Origin: Comamonadaceae bacterium
Lineage (GTDB): Bacteria > Pseudomonadota > Gammaproteobacteria > Burkholderiales > Burkholderiaceae_C
DNA length: 64,000 nucleotides
Assembly: GCA_013297875.1 (NCBI GenBank)
Contig: JAAFIW010000010.1
Location: 1-64,000, forward strand
Direction of reading: 5' to 3'
The position numbers and the translations under genes are program-made. The first letter of the stretch is position 1. Each line of letters begins with the position of its first letter. This document shows positions 7,580-16,307 of the stretch, one piece after another. The notes under the pieces were generated by a model. That model did not search any database. It worked only from the letters and a program-made list of their open reading frames with translations, and was not told the DNA's origin.

Positions 7580-8668
7580 CTATTTACTGGCTGACTGAGA
7601 GACGCTGCGCCCCATTGCACCGTGTAAGCCCAGCTTGTTTCGCACGCCCAGTTGCTCGTATGCGTTGCGCAGATAGGTGCGCACGGTGGCTGGGGAGAGG
7701 TTCAGCTCTTTGGCAATCTCCTTGGCCGTCAGGCCGTCGCACGACAGGGCGGCAACGCGCATCAACCGGGCTGGCAACGACGGTGTGCCGCCGGTTGCTG
7801 CAAATTGCGCGCGCAAGCCCTCGCTGTCAGCGCCAATCACGATCCATTCCCCGCCGATTTTGATGCGGCCGCTGCCCGCGCCGAATTGCAGCAGGACCGA
7901 CGGCGCATGCTGGCCTTGGCGGTCCCAACCGATGCAGGCCAGGCGCGATGCCATGTCGGCACCACAGTACAGAAGCGAGCCATCCAGTCTGGCCAACAGG
8001 GTTCCTGACAAGGCTTGCGCGGTGGTGGTGTTGAACACGTCTTGCAGGCTTTTGCTCCACAGCAGGCCTAGTTGCTGCAGGAGAAAGCGCATCAGAACCG
8101 CCTCTTCGTCGCTAAAGGCCGTGCCGCCCTCCAAGCGGTAGAGCACAACAACCAGGGACTGGCCACTGAACACCTCGTGGCTGCACAAAGCCGCGCCGTG
8201 GGCCAGGCGGTGGCGGGCAAGCCAGGCTTGAACTTGTGGCTCGACCGCATCGCCCGGGCCCGACCAGCGCAAGACCTCACCCGGATGGGCAATCACGGCG
8301 GCTGCAAAGCTGTCTTCGCTGCAGATGTTGGCGTATTCCTCACGCAGCGCATCGCTCAAGTCGATAGACCCTGCAAGGTGAAAGCTGGGCACCACCGCAA
8401 CATCTGGCGGGCCTTCGATCAGGCCCCACCACGCGCCATCGAATGGCACGCTGTTGCGCAGCGACGCCATCACACGCTCAAAGGTTTGCACCCGCGCGCC
8501 ACTCCAGGCAGCGGTCAAGCCATCAAGCAAGGCGGTGCCCAGTTGTGAGGGGAAATCGGATGTCAAAGCCGGGCCATCTGCATATGAGGACGCTCCATTC
8601 GAAGAACTAGGCGCAAGCGATGGTGCGCCATAAATTTCGATCTCTAAACATTCTAAGGAGACAAGCAT
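7580..8668 (-). CDS. LuxR-family transcriptional regulator
   Basis: This is up to 362 residues with a C-terminal LuxR/GerE helix-turn-helix at about 295-350: LSCDGLTAKEIAKELNLSPA then TVRTYLRNAYEQLGVRNK. The rest has no receiver motif; an FDGAWWGLIEG segment suggests a GAF-like sensor region. The longest frame begins at an ATG that overlaps the start codon of the divergent hydrolase by 2 nt and would bury that gene's ribosome site, so the true start is probably further in, for example the TTG opening LTSDFPSQLG. It most likely regulates the divergent serine-hydrolase gene. Confidence 0.85.
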   Translation of the reverse strand: MLVSLECLEIEIYGAPSLAPSSSNGASSYADGPALTSDFPSQLGTALLDGLTAAWSGARVQTFERVMASLRNSVPFDGAWWGLIEGPPDVAVVPSFHLAGSIDLSDALREEYANICSEDSFAAAVIAHPGEVLRWSGPGDAVEPQVQAWLARHRLAHGAALCSHEVFSGQSLVVVLYRLEGGTAFSDEEAVLMRFLLQQLGLLWSKSLQDVFNTTTAQALSGTLLARLDGSLLYCGADMASRLACIGWDRQGQHAPSVLLQFGAGSGRIKIGGEWIVIGADSEGLRAQFAATGGTPSLPARLMRVAALSCDGLTAKEIAKELNLSPATVRTYLRNAYEQLGVRNKLGLHGAMGRSVSQSASK

Positions 8669-9959
8669 GGCAAATCATCACCAGGTTAGTGACCCATCGC
8701 GTTCGCGTCGGCGGTTGTTGGGGGCCATGGGTGGTCTGGGCGGTCTGGGCGCTTTGAGCGCGGCGGGGTTGTTAGCTGGCTGTGGGGGTGACGACGAGCC
8801 CGTTCCAATTGCCCTGGAGCCCATCGCCACGGGTCTCACCACCGTAACGCCCGATAACCAGGCTGCCACCTATCGCAATATCGATCGCCTGTATGCAACA
8901 CGCCGTTTTGCGCGCAGTACCGTGGTCAGCCCGTTGGCGGCGCACACCGTCTCGTTGAACAGCTTGCGCTACGACGCGGGGGCTGGCTCGCAAACCCTGG
9001 CCGACTACATGCGCAAAAGCCGAACCAGCGGCTTGCTGATTTTGAAAGACGGAAAAATTGCGCTGGAGCAATACGCCTTGGGCAACACCGAGCGGTCGCT
9101 GTGGACATCGTTCTCGGTGGCCAAGTCAGTCACATCTGTGCTGATCGGTGTGGCGCTGCAGGAAGGCCGCATTCGCAGCCTTGACGATTCGGTAGAACGC
9201 TACGTGCCCGCGCTGGCATCCAGCGCCTACGCAGGTTGCTCGATTCGCAGCTTGCTGCGCATGACCTCGGGTGTGGCCTGGAACGAGTCTTACACCACAG
9301 CCGGCGATTCAGACATTGCCAATCTGGTGCTGGCGTTTTCCTCCGGTCAGCCGGGCGCTGTGCTTGAACTGATGCGCAGCCGGCCTCGCGCTGCGCCCGT
9401 GGGCAGCACCTTCAACTACAGCACAGGTGAAAGCTATGTGCTGGGTGCCGTGCTGGCTGCTGCAACGGGTAGCAACCTCAGCAACTACCTGTCAGACAAA
9501 GTCTGGGGGCCTGCCGGCATGCAAGCCGACGGCTACTGGATGCTGGACGCGCCGGGCGGCACCGAGATGGGTGGCAATAACATCAGTGCCACGCTGCGCG
9601 ACTATGGTCGCTTGGGCCTGTTCATGTTGAATGGTGGTGCAGGCAGCACGCGGCTGCCCACCAACTGGCGCAACCTGGCGGGCCATCCCGACAACGCCAT
9701 CACGGCCTACGGAGCGTTGTACCCAGATTACCCGCTGGGTTACGGCTACCAGTGGTGGTCGTTCCCCAACGATGCGTCGGTCGCGCCACACGAGGGCGCG
9801 TTCACCGCGCAAGGCATCTACGGCCAGTTCATTTATATCAACCCGGCGCACCGGGTGATCGCTGTCATCTGGAGTGCGTGGCCCGAAGCCTGGATCAACG
9901 AACTGGAGTTCGAGACCTACGCCCTGCTGGGCACTGCCGTTGCCGCGCTGGCTGATTGA
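8667..9959 (+). CDS. Tat-exported lipoprotein serine hydrolase, class C beta-lactamase/NylB fold
   Basis: This is a 430-residue protein. The start has a strong AAGGAG site. The N-terminus carries a twin-arginine motif (SRSRRRLLGA) and a lipobox LLAGC with Cys39, so it should be a Tat-secreted lipoprotein. The catalytic SxxK is S150-V-A-K153 (SFSVAKSVTSVLIG), and Y251 in FNYSTGESYVLG is the YxS/N-type motif. Together with the RSLLRMTSGVAWNE segment this resembles 6-aminohexanoate-dimer hydrolase and related esterases. The substrate is unknown; esterase or amidase activity is expected. Confidence 0.9.
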   Translation: MANHHQVSDPSRSRRRLLGAMGGLGGLGALSAAGLLAGCGGDDEPVPIALEPIATGLTTVTPDNQAATYRNIDRLYATRRFARSTVVSPLAAHTVSLNSLRYDAGAGSQTLADYMRKSRTSGLLILKDGKIALEQYALGNTERSLWTSFSVAKSVTSVLIGVALQEGRIRSLDDSVERYVPALASSAYAGCSIRSLLRMTSGVAWNESYTTAGDSDIANLVLAFSSGQPGAVLELMRSRPRAAPVGSTFNYSTGESYVLGAVLAAATGSNLSNYLSDKVWGPAGMQADGYWMLDAPGGTEMGGNNISATLRDYGRLGLFMLNGGAGSTRLPTNWRNLAGHPDNAITAYGALYPDYPLGYGYQWWSFPNDASVAPHEGAFTAQGIYGQFIYINPAHRVIAVIWSAWPEAWINELEFETYALLGTAVAALAD

Positions 9960-10051
9960 ACGACACCTTTTGCTGAATTTGTCACATTCGAGACATACGA
10001 TAAAAGCCCCATTTTTCTGATTGATTCAGTTAACCAACCTGAGGAAAAACC

Positions 10052-11221
10052 GTGAATGTTTCTCAAGTGATGTCGCAAGTCCGTCGTGGCAGCAAGCCGT
10101 TTGTCGTATCCATCGCGCTGGCAATCAGCCTGGTAGCTTGTGGTGGTGACGACGCACCGGTGGCTACAGCCGCACCCGACACCATCGGCTCGCTGCGCCT
10201 GATCGGCGACTTTTCGATCAGAACCAAAACCCTGTTTGAAGGTGTGGAGTTCGGCGGCATCTCCGGCATTGATCGCGCGGCCGACGGCACGTATTGGGCG
10301 ATATCTGACGAGCGGGGCGGTGAGCGCGGCATTCCGCGTTTCTATTCGTTGAGCATCGACTTTGATGCCACCGCCTTCAGGAGCGTCACCATCAACAAGA
10401 TGGTCTACATCAAAGGGCCAGACGGCAACAACCTCTCGGGCACCACCCGCACGGTCGACCCCGAAGGCATTCGCGTGGCACCCAATGGCAACCTCTACAT
10501 CTCCAGCGAGGGCAACTACATCAGCCCTACCAACCTGTTCCAGCCCTTTGTGCGCGAGATCAAGACCGATGGCTCCTTCGTGCGCACATTTGAAACACCC
10601 GCTGCGTTCAACTATGTGGACAACACCACCACGGGCGGGCGTAGCAACAAACTGTTTGAAGCCCTGGCCGTCACGCCCAACGGGTCGATTTACACCGCCA
10701 ATGAAGATGCGCTGATTGAAGACGGCCCCATCACCACATTGACGGCGGGCAGCGTCATCCGTGTGATGCGCCTGGATCCCGTCAGCGGCAAAACCACGGC
10801 GCAATATGCCTATCAGCTGCCCCGAATCCCGGTAGACCGTGCCCCCACCGGCGCTTTCCCGCCCGACAACGGCTTGCCCGAATTGCTGGCCGTATCGAAC
10901 AACGAATTCATTGCTGTTGAGCGCGCATTTGGCGACGGTGTGGGCAACACCATCCGCTTGTTTTTAACAACGATTGAAGCCGACACGACCGACGTGCAGA
11001 ACATCAAGAGCCTGGTGGGTGCCAACTACAAACCCATGAAGCGTGAACTGTTGCTGGAGATGCCCCTGACCTACCAGGGCGTGAAGCTGGACAACATCGA
11101 AGGCATTTCCTGGGGCCCGCGTTTGCCCAACGGCAACCGCACCCTGGTGCTGGTGGCCGATAACAACTTCAACGATACGCAGACCACGCAATTTTTGGCG
11201 TTTGAGGTGCGGCCCAAGTAA
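10052..11221 (+). CDS. esterase-like activity of phytase family lipoprotein
   Basis: This is a 389-residue protein starting at GTG with a GAGGAAAA site upstream. A signal peptide ends in a lipobox (ISLVAC, Cys30), giving a lipoprotein with a CGGDDAP start like that of the preceding hydrolase. The mature region is a beta-propeller-like domain of the esterase-like phytase family: FGGISGIDRAADGTYWAISD, DPEGIRVAPNGNLYISSEGN, LFEALAVTPNGSIYTANED and LDNIEGISWGP. Family members are extracytoplasmic and of uncertain substrate, sometimes linked to phosphate or ester scavenging. It is 92 bp after the serine hydrolase gene and may share its mRNA. Confidence 0.88.
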   Translation: MNVSQVMSQVRRGSKPFVVSIALAISLVACGGDDAPVATAAPDTIGSLRLIGDFSIRTKTLFEGVEFGGISGIDRAADGTYWAISDERGGERGIPRFYSLSIDFDATAFRSVTINKMVYIKGPDGNNLSGTTRTVDPEGIRVAPNGNLYISSEGNYISPTNLFQPFVREIKTDGSFVRTFETPAAFNYVDNTTTGGRSNKLFEALAVTPNGSIYTANEDALIEDGPITTLTAGSVIRVMRLDPVSGKTTAQYAYQLPRIPVDRAPTGAFPPDNGLPELLAVSNNEFIAVERAFGDGVGNTIRLFLTTIEADTTDVQNIKSLVGANYKPMKRELLLEMPLTYQGVKLDNIEGISWGPRLPNGNRTLVLVADNNFNDTQTTQFLAFEVRPK

Positions 11222-11254
11222 GTTGCGGGGCTCTCTGAGCATCGAATCAGCCAC

Positions 11255-11300
11255 CAGCCCATAGATTCATTGCTCAAGCAGCTATCGAATAAATAGCAAA
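11255..11300 (-). repeat. dispersed repeat copy 3
   Basis: AGCCCATAGATTCATTGCTC, AAGCAGCTAT and the closing tip palindrome GCTATCGAATAAATAGC. It sits between two convergent genes, where the hairpin could end transcription. Confidence 0.88.
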
Positions 11301-11322
11301 CATATGGCTGCGCCAAAGCTGC

Positions 11323-12720
11323 TCAGGTGCTCATCTTCGGCAGCGACACCAACACTCCCACGCCTTTTCCGTGTAAGCCCCCGCCCAGCGTGATCACGGC
11401 CTGGTGTGATTCGGCGATGCGTTTGACGATGGACAGACCCAGACCTGAGCCGGATCGGGTGGTACCAGGCACGCGGTAAAAACGTTCAAACACCCGGGCT
11501 TGTACGTCGGGCGAAATGCCCGGGCCGTCGTCGCTGACCTGTAGTTGAACGGTGTCGTCTGCCTGCGCTTTCAAACAAACCACAACCTGGCCCCCGCTCT
11601 GTGTGTACGCAATCGCGTTACTGACCAGGTTGTCCAGCATCGAGACAAAACCAGCTCGGTCCACTGCGCACATCAGCTGGGTCGGTGCGTCCAGCGACAG
11701 GTCAATCTTGCTGGCCCTGGCCAGCCCGGCCATCACGGCCAGGTGCTCGCGCACCAGCTCGGCCACATCAATTTGCGCACGGTAAGTCTGTGCGGCCAGC
11801 GACTCGGCCTGGGCGATGGACAGCAGCTGGGTCATCAGGTGCGATACGCGCTCAATGCCCTGCTGCAGCTCGTTGGCAGCCAGCAGCTTGGCGTCGGCCT
11901 GTTGGGCATTCAGCATGGCGTGCGCTTGTGCGTTGATGGCAGCCAGCGGGGTGCGCAGCTCGTGCGCGGCATCCGCCAGAAAGTTGCGCTCGGCCTCCAG
12001 GCGGGCGCTTTCGCGGGCGAGCAGTGCGTTTAGCTCGTCCACGATGGGTGCGGTCTCGGCGTAGCGATGCGCCACAGCAATCGGTTGCACGTCGCCCAGC
12101 TTGCGGGCAGAGAGTTGACTTGCCAGGGCTTTGAGCGGGCGAAAGCCGCGCTGGGCCGCCACCCAGATCACCACGATGCACCACAGGCAAATCAGCAACT
12201 GCGACAGGCCGATGTTGCGCACCATGCGCCAGTTGGCAGCCAGCCGCTGGTCGGTGCGCTCTGCAATGTGTACGCGCAACATGCCGTCGCTGCTGGTGGC
12301 AGCCACAGTGCGCCAGTTGTGATCGGAGAACGCACGCTGGCTGAACACACCGTCTTGCAGCGCCATGGCTTGAGCGGGCGCGCTGGGTGTTTGATACATC
12401 AGCACACCCGCCTGGTTGAAAACCTGGTAAGTGGGTTGGTAGCCCTGGGTGGACTTGAACTCGGCGAACCCATCGACAAATATTTTCTCAGCCGCTTGCA
12501 GCCGCTGCACGCGGCGGTCGGCATCCTCACCCGCTCCGCTGGCGGCTTCTGCCAGGCTTTTGGCAAAGTAAAGCATGCGCTTGTCCAGGCCACCATCGCC
12601 AAACTCCAGCATGGCAAAAACAATCCAGGCCAGCAGCGCCAGCCAGGCCACGCCCATGGCCAATACCTGAGACAAAATCAATCGCCGCAGCAGCGAAGGT
12701 GCTCGGGTCTGCACCTTCAT
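11323..12720 (-). CDS. sensor histidine kinase, QseC/TctE-like
   Basis: This is a 465-residue membrane kinase. It has a first transmembrane helix at about 14-36, a periplasmic sensor of about 120 residues, a second helix near 165-185, a DHp domain with the phosphorylated His in FLADAAHELRTPLAAINAQA, and a GHKL ATPase domain (N box LVSNAIAYT, then VSDDGPGI, then GSGLGLSIVKRI). It overlaps the upstream response regulator gene by 4 nt (ATGA), so the two are translationally coupled. The nearest divergent targets are the MipA gene and the DevCAB-like exporter. The signal is unknown. Confidence 0.92.
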   Translation of the reverse strand: MKVQTRAPSLLRRLILSQVLAMGVAWLALLAWIVFAMLEFGDGGLDKRMLYFAKSLAEAASGAGEDADRRVQRLQAAEKIFVDGFAEFKSTQGYQPTYQVFNQAGVLMYQTPSAPAQAMALQDGVFSQRAFSDHNWRTVAATSSDGMLRVHIAERTDQRLAANWRMVRNIGLSQLLICLWCIVVIWVAAQRGFRPLKALASQLSARKLGDVQPIAVAHRYAETAPIVDELNALLARESARLEAERNFLADAAHELRTPLAAINAQAHAMLNAQQADAKLLAANELQQGIERVSHLMTQLLSIAQAESLAAQTYRAQIDVAELVREHLAVMAGLARASKIDLSLDAPTQLMCAVDRAGFVSMLDNLVSNAIAYTQSGGQVVVCLKAQADDTVQLQVSDDGPGISPDVQARVFERFYRVPGTTRSGSGLGLSIVKRIAESHQAVITLGGGLHGKGVGVLVSLPKMST

Positions 12721-13376
12721 GGCGCTACCTCCAGTACATAGCCCACACCGCGCACCGTGCCAATCATCTGGCTGCCCAATTTTTTACGCAGGTTGTAGAT
12801 GTGCACATCCAGCGTGTTGCTGTCGGTGGTTTCGGTTATGGCCGCAGCCTGTTCAATTTGTGTACGGGTCATCACCTTGCCGGGGTGGCCCGCCAAGGCC
12901 AGCAGCAGGTCGTATTCGCGCGCAGACAGGGGCACGTCCAGCTCATTAAGGCGCACCCGTCGCCGCGCGGTGTCAATCTGCAGGCTGCCCAAGCTCCACA
13001 CCGCAGACAGTTGCTGATGCTGGCGGCGCTGCAAAACCCGTATGCGCGAGAGCAACTCTTCAATTGCAAACGGTTTGGGCAAGTAGTCATCAGCTCCGCT
13101 GTCCAGCCCTTCCACCCGGTCACTCACGCTGTCGCGCGCGGTGAGCATCAGTACCGGCGTGGCATCGCCGCGGGCACGCAGCCAGCGCAAAACCGCAAGC
13201 CCCGAGTCGTCGGGCAGCATCACATCAAGCAGCGCCAATTCAAACGATTGCTGATCTAAAAACCGCTTGGCAGCTGCAGCCGTGCGCAGCCACACCACGC
13301 TGTGCCCCGCGTCGGCCAGCACGCGCTGCAGCGAGGTGCCCAGGGGTAAATCGTCTTCGATGAGCAAAATTGTCAT
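12717..13376 (-). CDS. OmpR-family response regulator, QseB-like
   Basis: This is a 219-residue response regulator. The ATG at 13374-13376 starts MTILLIEDDLPLG, so the receiver begins normally; a longer in-frame start is unlikely. The phosphoacceptor Asp is in LALLDVMLPDDSG, with conserved LTARD and the Lys in DDYLPKPF. The C-terminal winged helix shows LSAREYDLLLALAGHPGKV and TVRGVGYVLE. It is the first gene of the pair with the histidine kinase and is divergent from the MipA gene (133 bp between starts). Confidence 0.93.
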   Translation of the reverse strand: MTILLIEDDLPLGTSLQRVLADAGHSVVWLRTAAAAKRFLDQQSFELALLDVMLPDDSGLAVLRWLRARGDATPVLMLTARDSVSDRVEGLDSGADDYLPKPFAIEELLSRIRVLQRRQHQQLSAVWSLGSLQIDTARRRVRLNELDVPLSAREYDLLLALAGHPGKVMTRTQIEQAAAITETTDSNTLDVHIYNLRKKLGSQMIGTVRGVGYVLEVAP

Positions 13377-13509
13377 ATCAGGAGTCAAATGGCTCCGCAA
13401 ACTTTAGCGCTTGTGCGGGTTTGCGGTGTGCATCCAACTTCATCCAGTCTTCATGTTGTGTGTGGCAACCTATTCACCATCTTTTGAAACTCGTTGAAAG
13501 CTGTCACAC

Positions 13510-14313
13510 ATGCCTGCAAACCATATCAACCCCACGCGCACCGCCCGCTTGCTGATGACCAGCATTGGGCTAACACTGCTCGCGTCCGCACACGCTCAAA
13601 CCAGTCGGCCCGCGCCCGTGAGTGACTGGACGGTCAATGTAGGTGCCGCCATCGTCACCGGGCCACGGTATCCAGGCACCAGCGACAACAAGACGCAATT
13701 CATACCGGTCATCGACGCGCGCTACAAAAATTACCTTTTCATCAGCCCCATTCGCGGCATTGGGGTTGATCTTCAGTTGGCCGATGGCCTCACGGGCAGT
13801 GCCGCCATTGGTTTTGATCTGACCTCGCGCAAAGAGAAAGAAAGCCCCCGGCTGGTCGGTTTGGGTGATGTGAATGCGGCGGGTGCGCTGCTGCTGGGGC
13901 TGGACTACCGCCTCGGCGATGCGTTTGCCAAAGCGGGCTTGAGTAGCCGCCTGGGTTCGGGTAACCGGCGTGGCACCTCGTTTGATGTGGATCTGGGCTA
14001 CAACCTGGTGAAGACACAGTCGCTGGTGCTGGGTGCGGGCCTGAACCTGCGCACCATGGACAACACCTATGCACGCAACTTTTTCGGCGTGAATGCGCAG
14101 CAATCGGCGGCATCGAAATTGCCGCTGTTCAAGGCCAGTGGTGGTCTGCAAAGCGCCGGTGCGTTTGCCACGGCGTTCTACCGCATTGACAACCAGTGGA
14201 GCCTGTTCAGCCGCCTGAATCTGTATCAACTGCAGGGCGATGCGGCAGACAGCCCCATTGTTCGACAAAAAGACCAAACCACTTTTGTGCTGGGTGTGAC
14301 GCGCGCGCTGTAA
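13510..14313 (+). CDS. MipA/OmpV family outer-membrane protein
   Basis: This is a 267-residue beta-barrel protein with a signal peptide (ARLLMTSIGLTLLASAHA, cleavage before QTSRP). The mature start NVGAAIVTGPRYPGTSDNKT followed by PVIDARYKNYLFISP is the hallmark of the MipA/OmpV family, and it ends in a short strand, FVLGVTRAL. Family members sit in the outer membrane and have been linked to murein scaffolding and to antibiotic or metal responses. It lies between the two-component pair and a DevCAB-type exporter, so shared control of all of these is likely. Confidence 0.88.
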   Translation: MPANHINPTRTARLLMTSIGLTLLASAHAQTSRPAPVSDWTVNVGAAIVTGPRYPGTSDNKTQFIPVIDARYKNYLFISPIRGIGVDLQLADGLTGSAAIGFDLTSRKEKESPRLVGLGDVNAAGALLLGLDYRLGDAFAKAGLSSRLGSGNRRGTSFDVDLGYNLVKTQSLVLGAGLNLRTMDNTYARNFFGVNAQQSAASKLPLFKASGGLQSAGAFATAFYRIDNQWSLFSRLNLYQLQGDAADSPIVRQKDQTTFVLGVTRAL

Positions 14314-14355
14314 GCCCTGTAGCCACGTTTTTCATTCATTGACGGGATTTGCACC

Positions 14356-15495
14356 ATGCAGTGGGTCGCCATCAGCATGCTCATTGGAGACCGCGTGAAG
14401 TTTTTTGCGCTGATCTTTGGTGTGGCTTTTGCCACCTTGCTCATGGCGCAGCAAAGCGCATTTGCCGTCGGGCTTTTGTCTCTGTCGGGCAACTTTGTGC
14501 GCGATGTGCGCGAGGCTGATGTGTGGGTGATGCGACCCGGCACCGCCAGCGTCACGTCGGCACTGCCCATGGCTTCCAGCCAGTTGCTGCGCATCAAGGG
14601 GGTGGCCGGGGTAGAGTGGGCTATGCCGCTGTTCAATGGCAATGCGCAGGTGCGCATTGCCGACGGCAGCACCTTGGCTGTGAGTGTGTTGGGGGTGGAC
14701 GACGACACCTTGATCGGCACACCGCAAACGCTGTTGCTCGGTGCGTTTGAAGACTTGCGCCGCCCCAATGCAGTGTTTCTGAACCGTGTGGCCTACCAGA
14801 AACTGTTTCCCGGAGAGCCCGAGCGCCTGGGGGCTACCCTGGAGCTGAACGACCGGCGCGCGGTGGTGGCTGGCATTGTCAAAAGCAGCCCCCGGTTTGG
14901 CGGCGACAACGTGGTTTACACCCGCTACAGCAACGCGGTTCGGTTCGTGCCCAGCGGGCGCAACACGTTGTCGTTTGTGGTGGTCAAAGCGCAAGCAGGC
15001 ATCAACATGGCCGAGCTGGCGGCCCGCATCACGCAGACCACCGGGCTTAAAGCCATTCAGCGCCTGGACTTTGCCAAGGAAAACGTGAACCAGATCATCA
15101 AGGACGGCGGCATTGTTCAAGGCTTTGGCGTGGTGGTGATTTTGGGTGCCATCGTTGGCGCGGTCATCGTGGGCCTCACGCTGAGCCTGTTTATTCGCGA
15201 CAACATCAAGCAACTGGGGGCACTCAAGGCCATCGGTGTGCGCAACTCGGTGCTGACCTTGATGGTCATCACCCAGGGCATGCTGGCGGCCTTCGTTGGC
15301 TACGGCTTGGGCATTGGTGCCACGGCCTGGTTGCTCACCGCGTTATCACAAGCTGTGCCCAGTTTCGCCACGTTTTACTTACCTTGGCAGGTCATGGCGG
15401 CCACGGCGGTGGCGATTGTGGTGATGACCTTGGGCGCAGCGATGTTCTCGGTTCGCAAGGTGTTGACCACTGATGCAGCGGTGGTGTTTCGATGA
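14356..15495 (+). CDS. ABC transporter permease, DevC/FtsX-MacB type
   Basis: This is a 379-residue inner-membrane permease. It has one N-terminal transmembrane helix (FFALIFGVAFATLLMAQQSA), a periplasmic domain of about 220 residues with VREADVWVMRPGTASV, then three helices in the C-terminal FtsX domain, ending with VLTTDAAVVFR. This matches DevC-type permeases, which work with an ATPase and an adaptor to export substrates across the envelope. The stop overlaps the ATPase start by 4 nt (ATGA). The exported substrate cannot be read from the sequence. Confidence 0.9.
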   Translation: MQWVAISMLIGDRVKFFALIFGVAFATLLMAQQSAFAVGLLSLSGNFVRDVREADVWVMRPGTASVTSALPMASSQLLRIKGVAGVEWAMPLFNGNAQVRIADGSTLAVSVLGVDDDTLIGTPQTLLLGAFEDLRRPNAVFLNRVAYQKLFPGEPERLGATLELNDRRAVVAGIVKSSPRFGGDNVVYTRYSNAVRFVPSGRNTLSFVVVKAQAGINMAELAARITQTTGLKAIQRLDFAKENVNQIIKDGGIVQGFGVVVILGAIVGAVIVGLTLSLFIRDNIKQLGALKAIGVRNSVLTLMVITQGMLAAFVGYGLGIGATAWLLTALSQAVPSFATFYLPWQVMAATAVAIVVMTLGAAMFSVRKVLTTDAAVVFR

Positions 15496-16307
15496 CGGAC
15501 AAGGCCGTGCCCGCCACCGACAAACCGGCGGCCAACACAAAAAATGCGGCGGTTCAAATTCGCGGCTTGAGCAAAGACTTTGGCGATGGCTCGGAAAAGC
15601 GCCGCGTGCTCAGCGACATCACAGCCGATGTGAACGCAGGCGAGCTGACCTTGCTGGTTGGCCCCTCGGGCTGCGGCAAAACGACCTTGATCTCAATCAT
15701 TGCCGGCATCTTGTCGCCCACCGAAGGCGATGTCTCATTGTTTGGCACACCACTGGCCAGCCTGAAGGGCAATGCCCTGGTGCGGTTTCGGTTGAAAAAA
15801 GTTGGCTTTGTGTTTCAGCAATTCAATTTGCTACCCACGCTCACTGCTGCCGAAAACGCGGGCTTGCCGATGGCAGCGGCCGGGCAGTCTCGCGCTGACG
15901 CGACAAAAAAAGGCCTGGACATGCTGGACAAGCTGGGCATGGCGGCCTTTGTAGGCAAGCTGCAATCGCAACTATCGGGCGGCCAGCAGCAGCGTGTGGC
16001 AATTGCGCGGGCGCTGGTGCATGGCCCCCAATTGGTGGTGTGCGACGAGCCCACGTCGGCGCTGGACGCTGCCACCGGTCGCACCGTGATGGGCCTGCTG
16101 CGCGAGCTGGCGGTCAAACCCGACCGGGTGGTGATTGTGGTGACGCACGACGAACGTGTGTATGACTTTGCTGACCGCGTGCTGGAGATGGAAGACGGCC
16201 GCATTGTGGCCACGCGCGAAGGCAAACACCAAAGCCAGAAAGCGCCCCATGCGCCAGCCACCGAAGCCACACCCGCCACCAAACCCACCACCGCAACCCC
16301 AGCGTGA
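15492..16307 (+). CDS. ABC transporter ATP-binding protein, DevA/LolD type
   Basis: This is a 271-residue ATPase of the MacB/LolD/DevA branch. It has Walker A GPSGCGKTT, Q-loop VFQQFNLLPTLTAAENAGLP, signature LSGGQQQRVAIARAL, Walker B LVVCDEPTSALD and the H-loop VTHDERVYDFADRV. A non-conserved tail of about 25 residues rich in Ala, Thr and Pro follows the domain. It overlaps both neighbours by 4 nt, so permease, ATPase and adaptor are made as one unit. Confidence 0.93.
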   Translation: MTDKAVPATDKPAANTKNAAVQIRGLSKDFGDGSEKRRVLSDITADVNAGELTLLVGPSGCGKTTLISIIAGILSPTEGDVSLFGTPLASLKGNALVRFRLKKVGFVFQQFNLLPTLTAAENAGLPMAAAGQSRADATKKGLDMLDKLGMAAFVGKLQSQLSGGQQQRVAIARALVHGPQLVVCDEPTSALDAATGRTVMGLLRELAVKPDRVVIVVTHDERVYDFADRVLEMEDGRIVATREGKHQSQKAPHAPATEATPATKPTTATPA

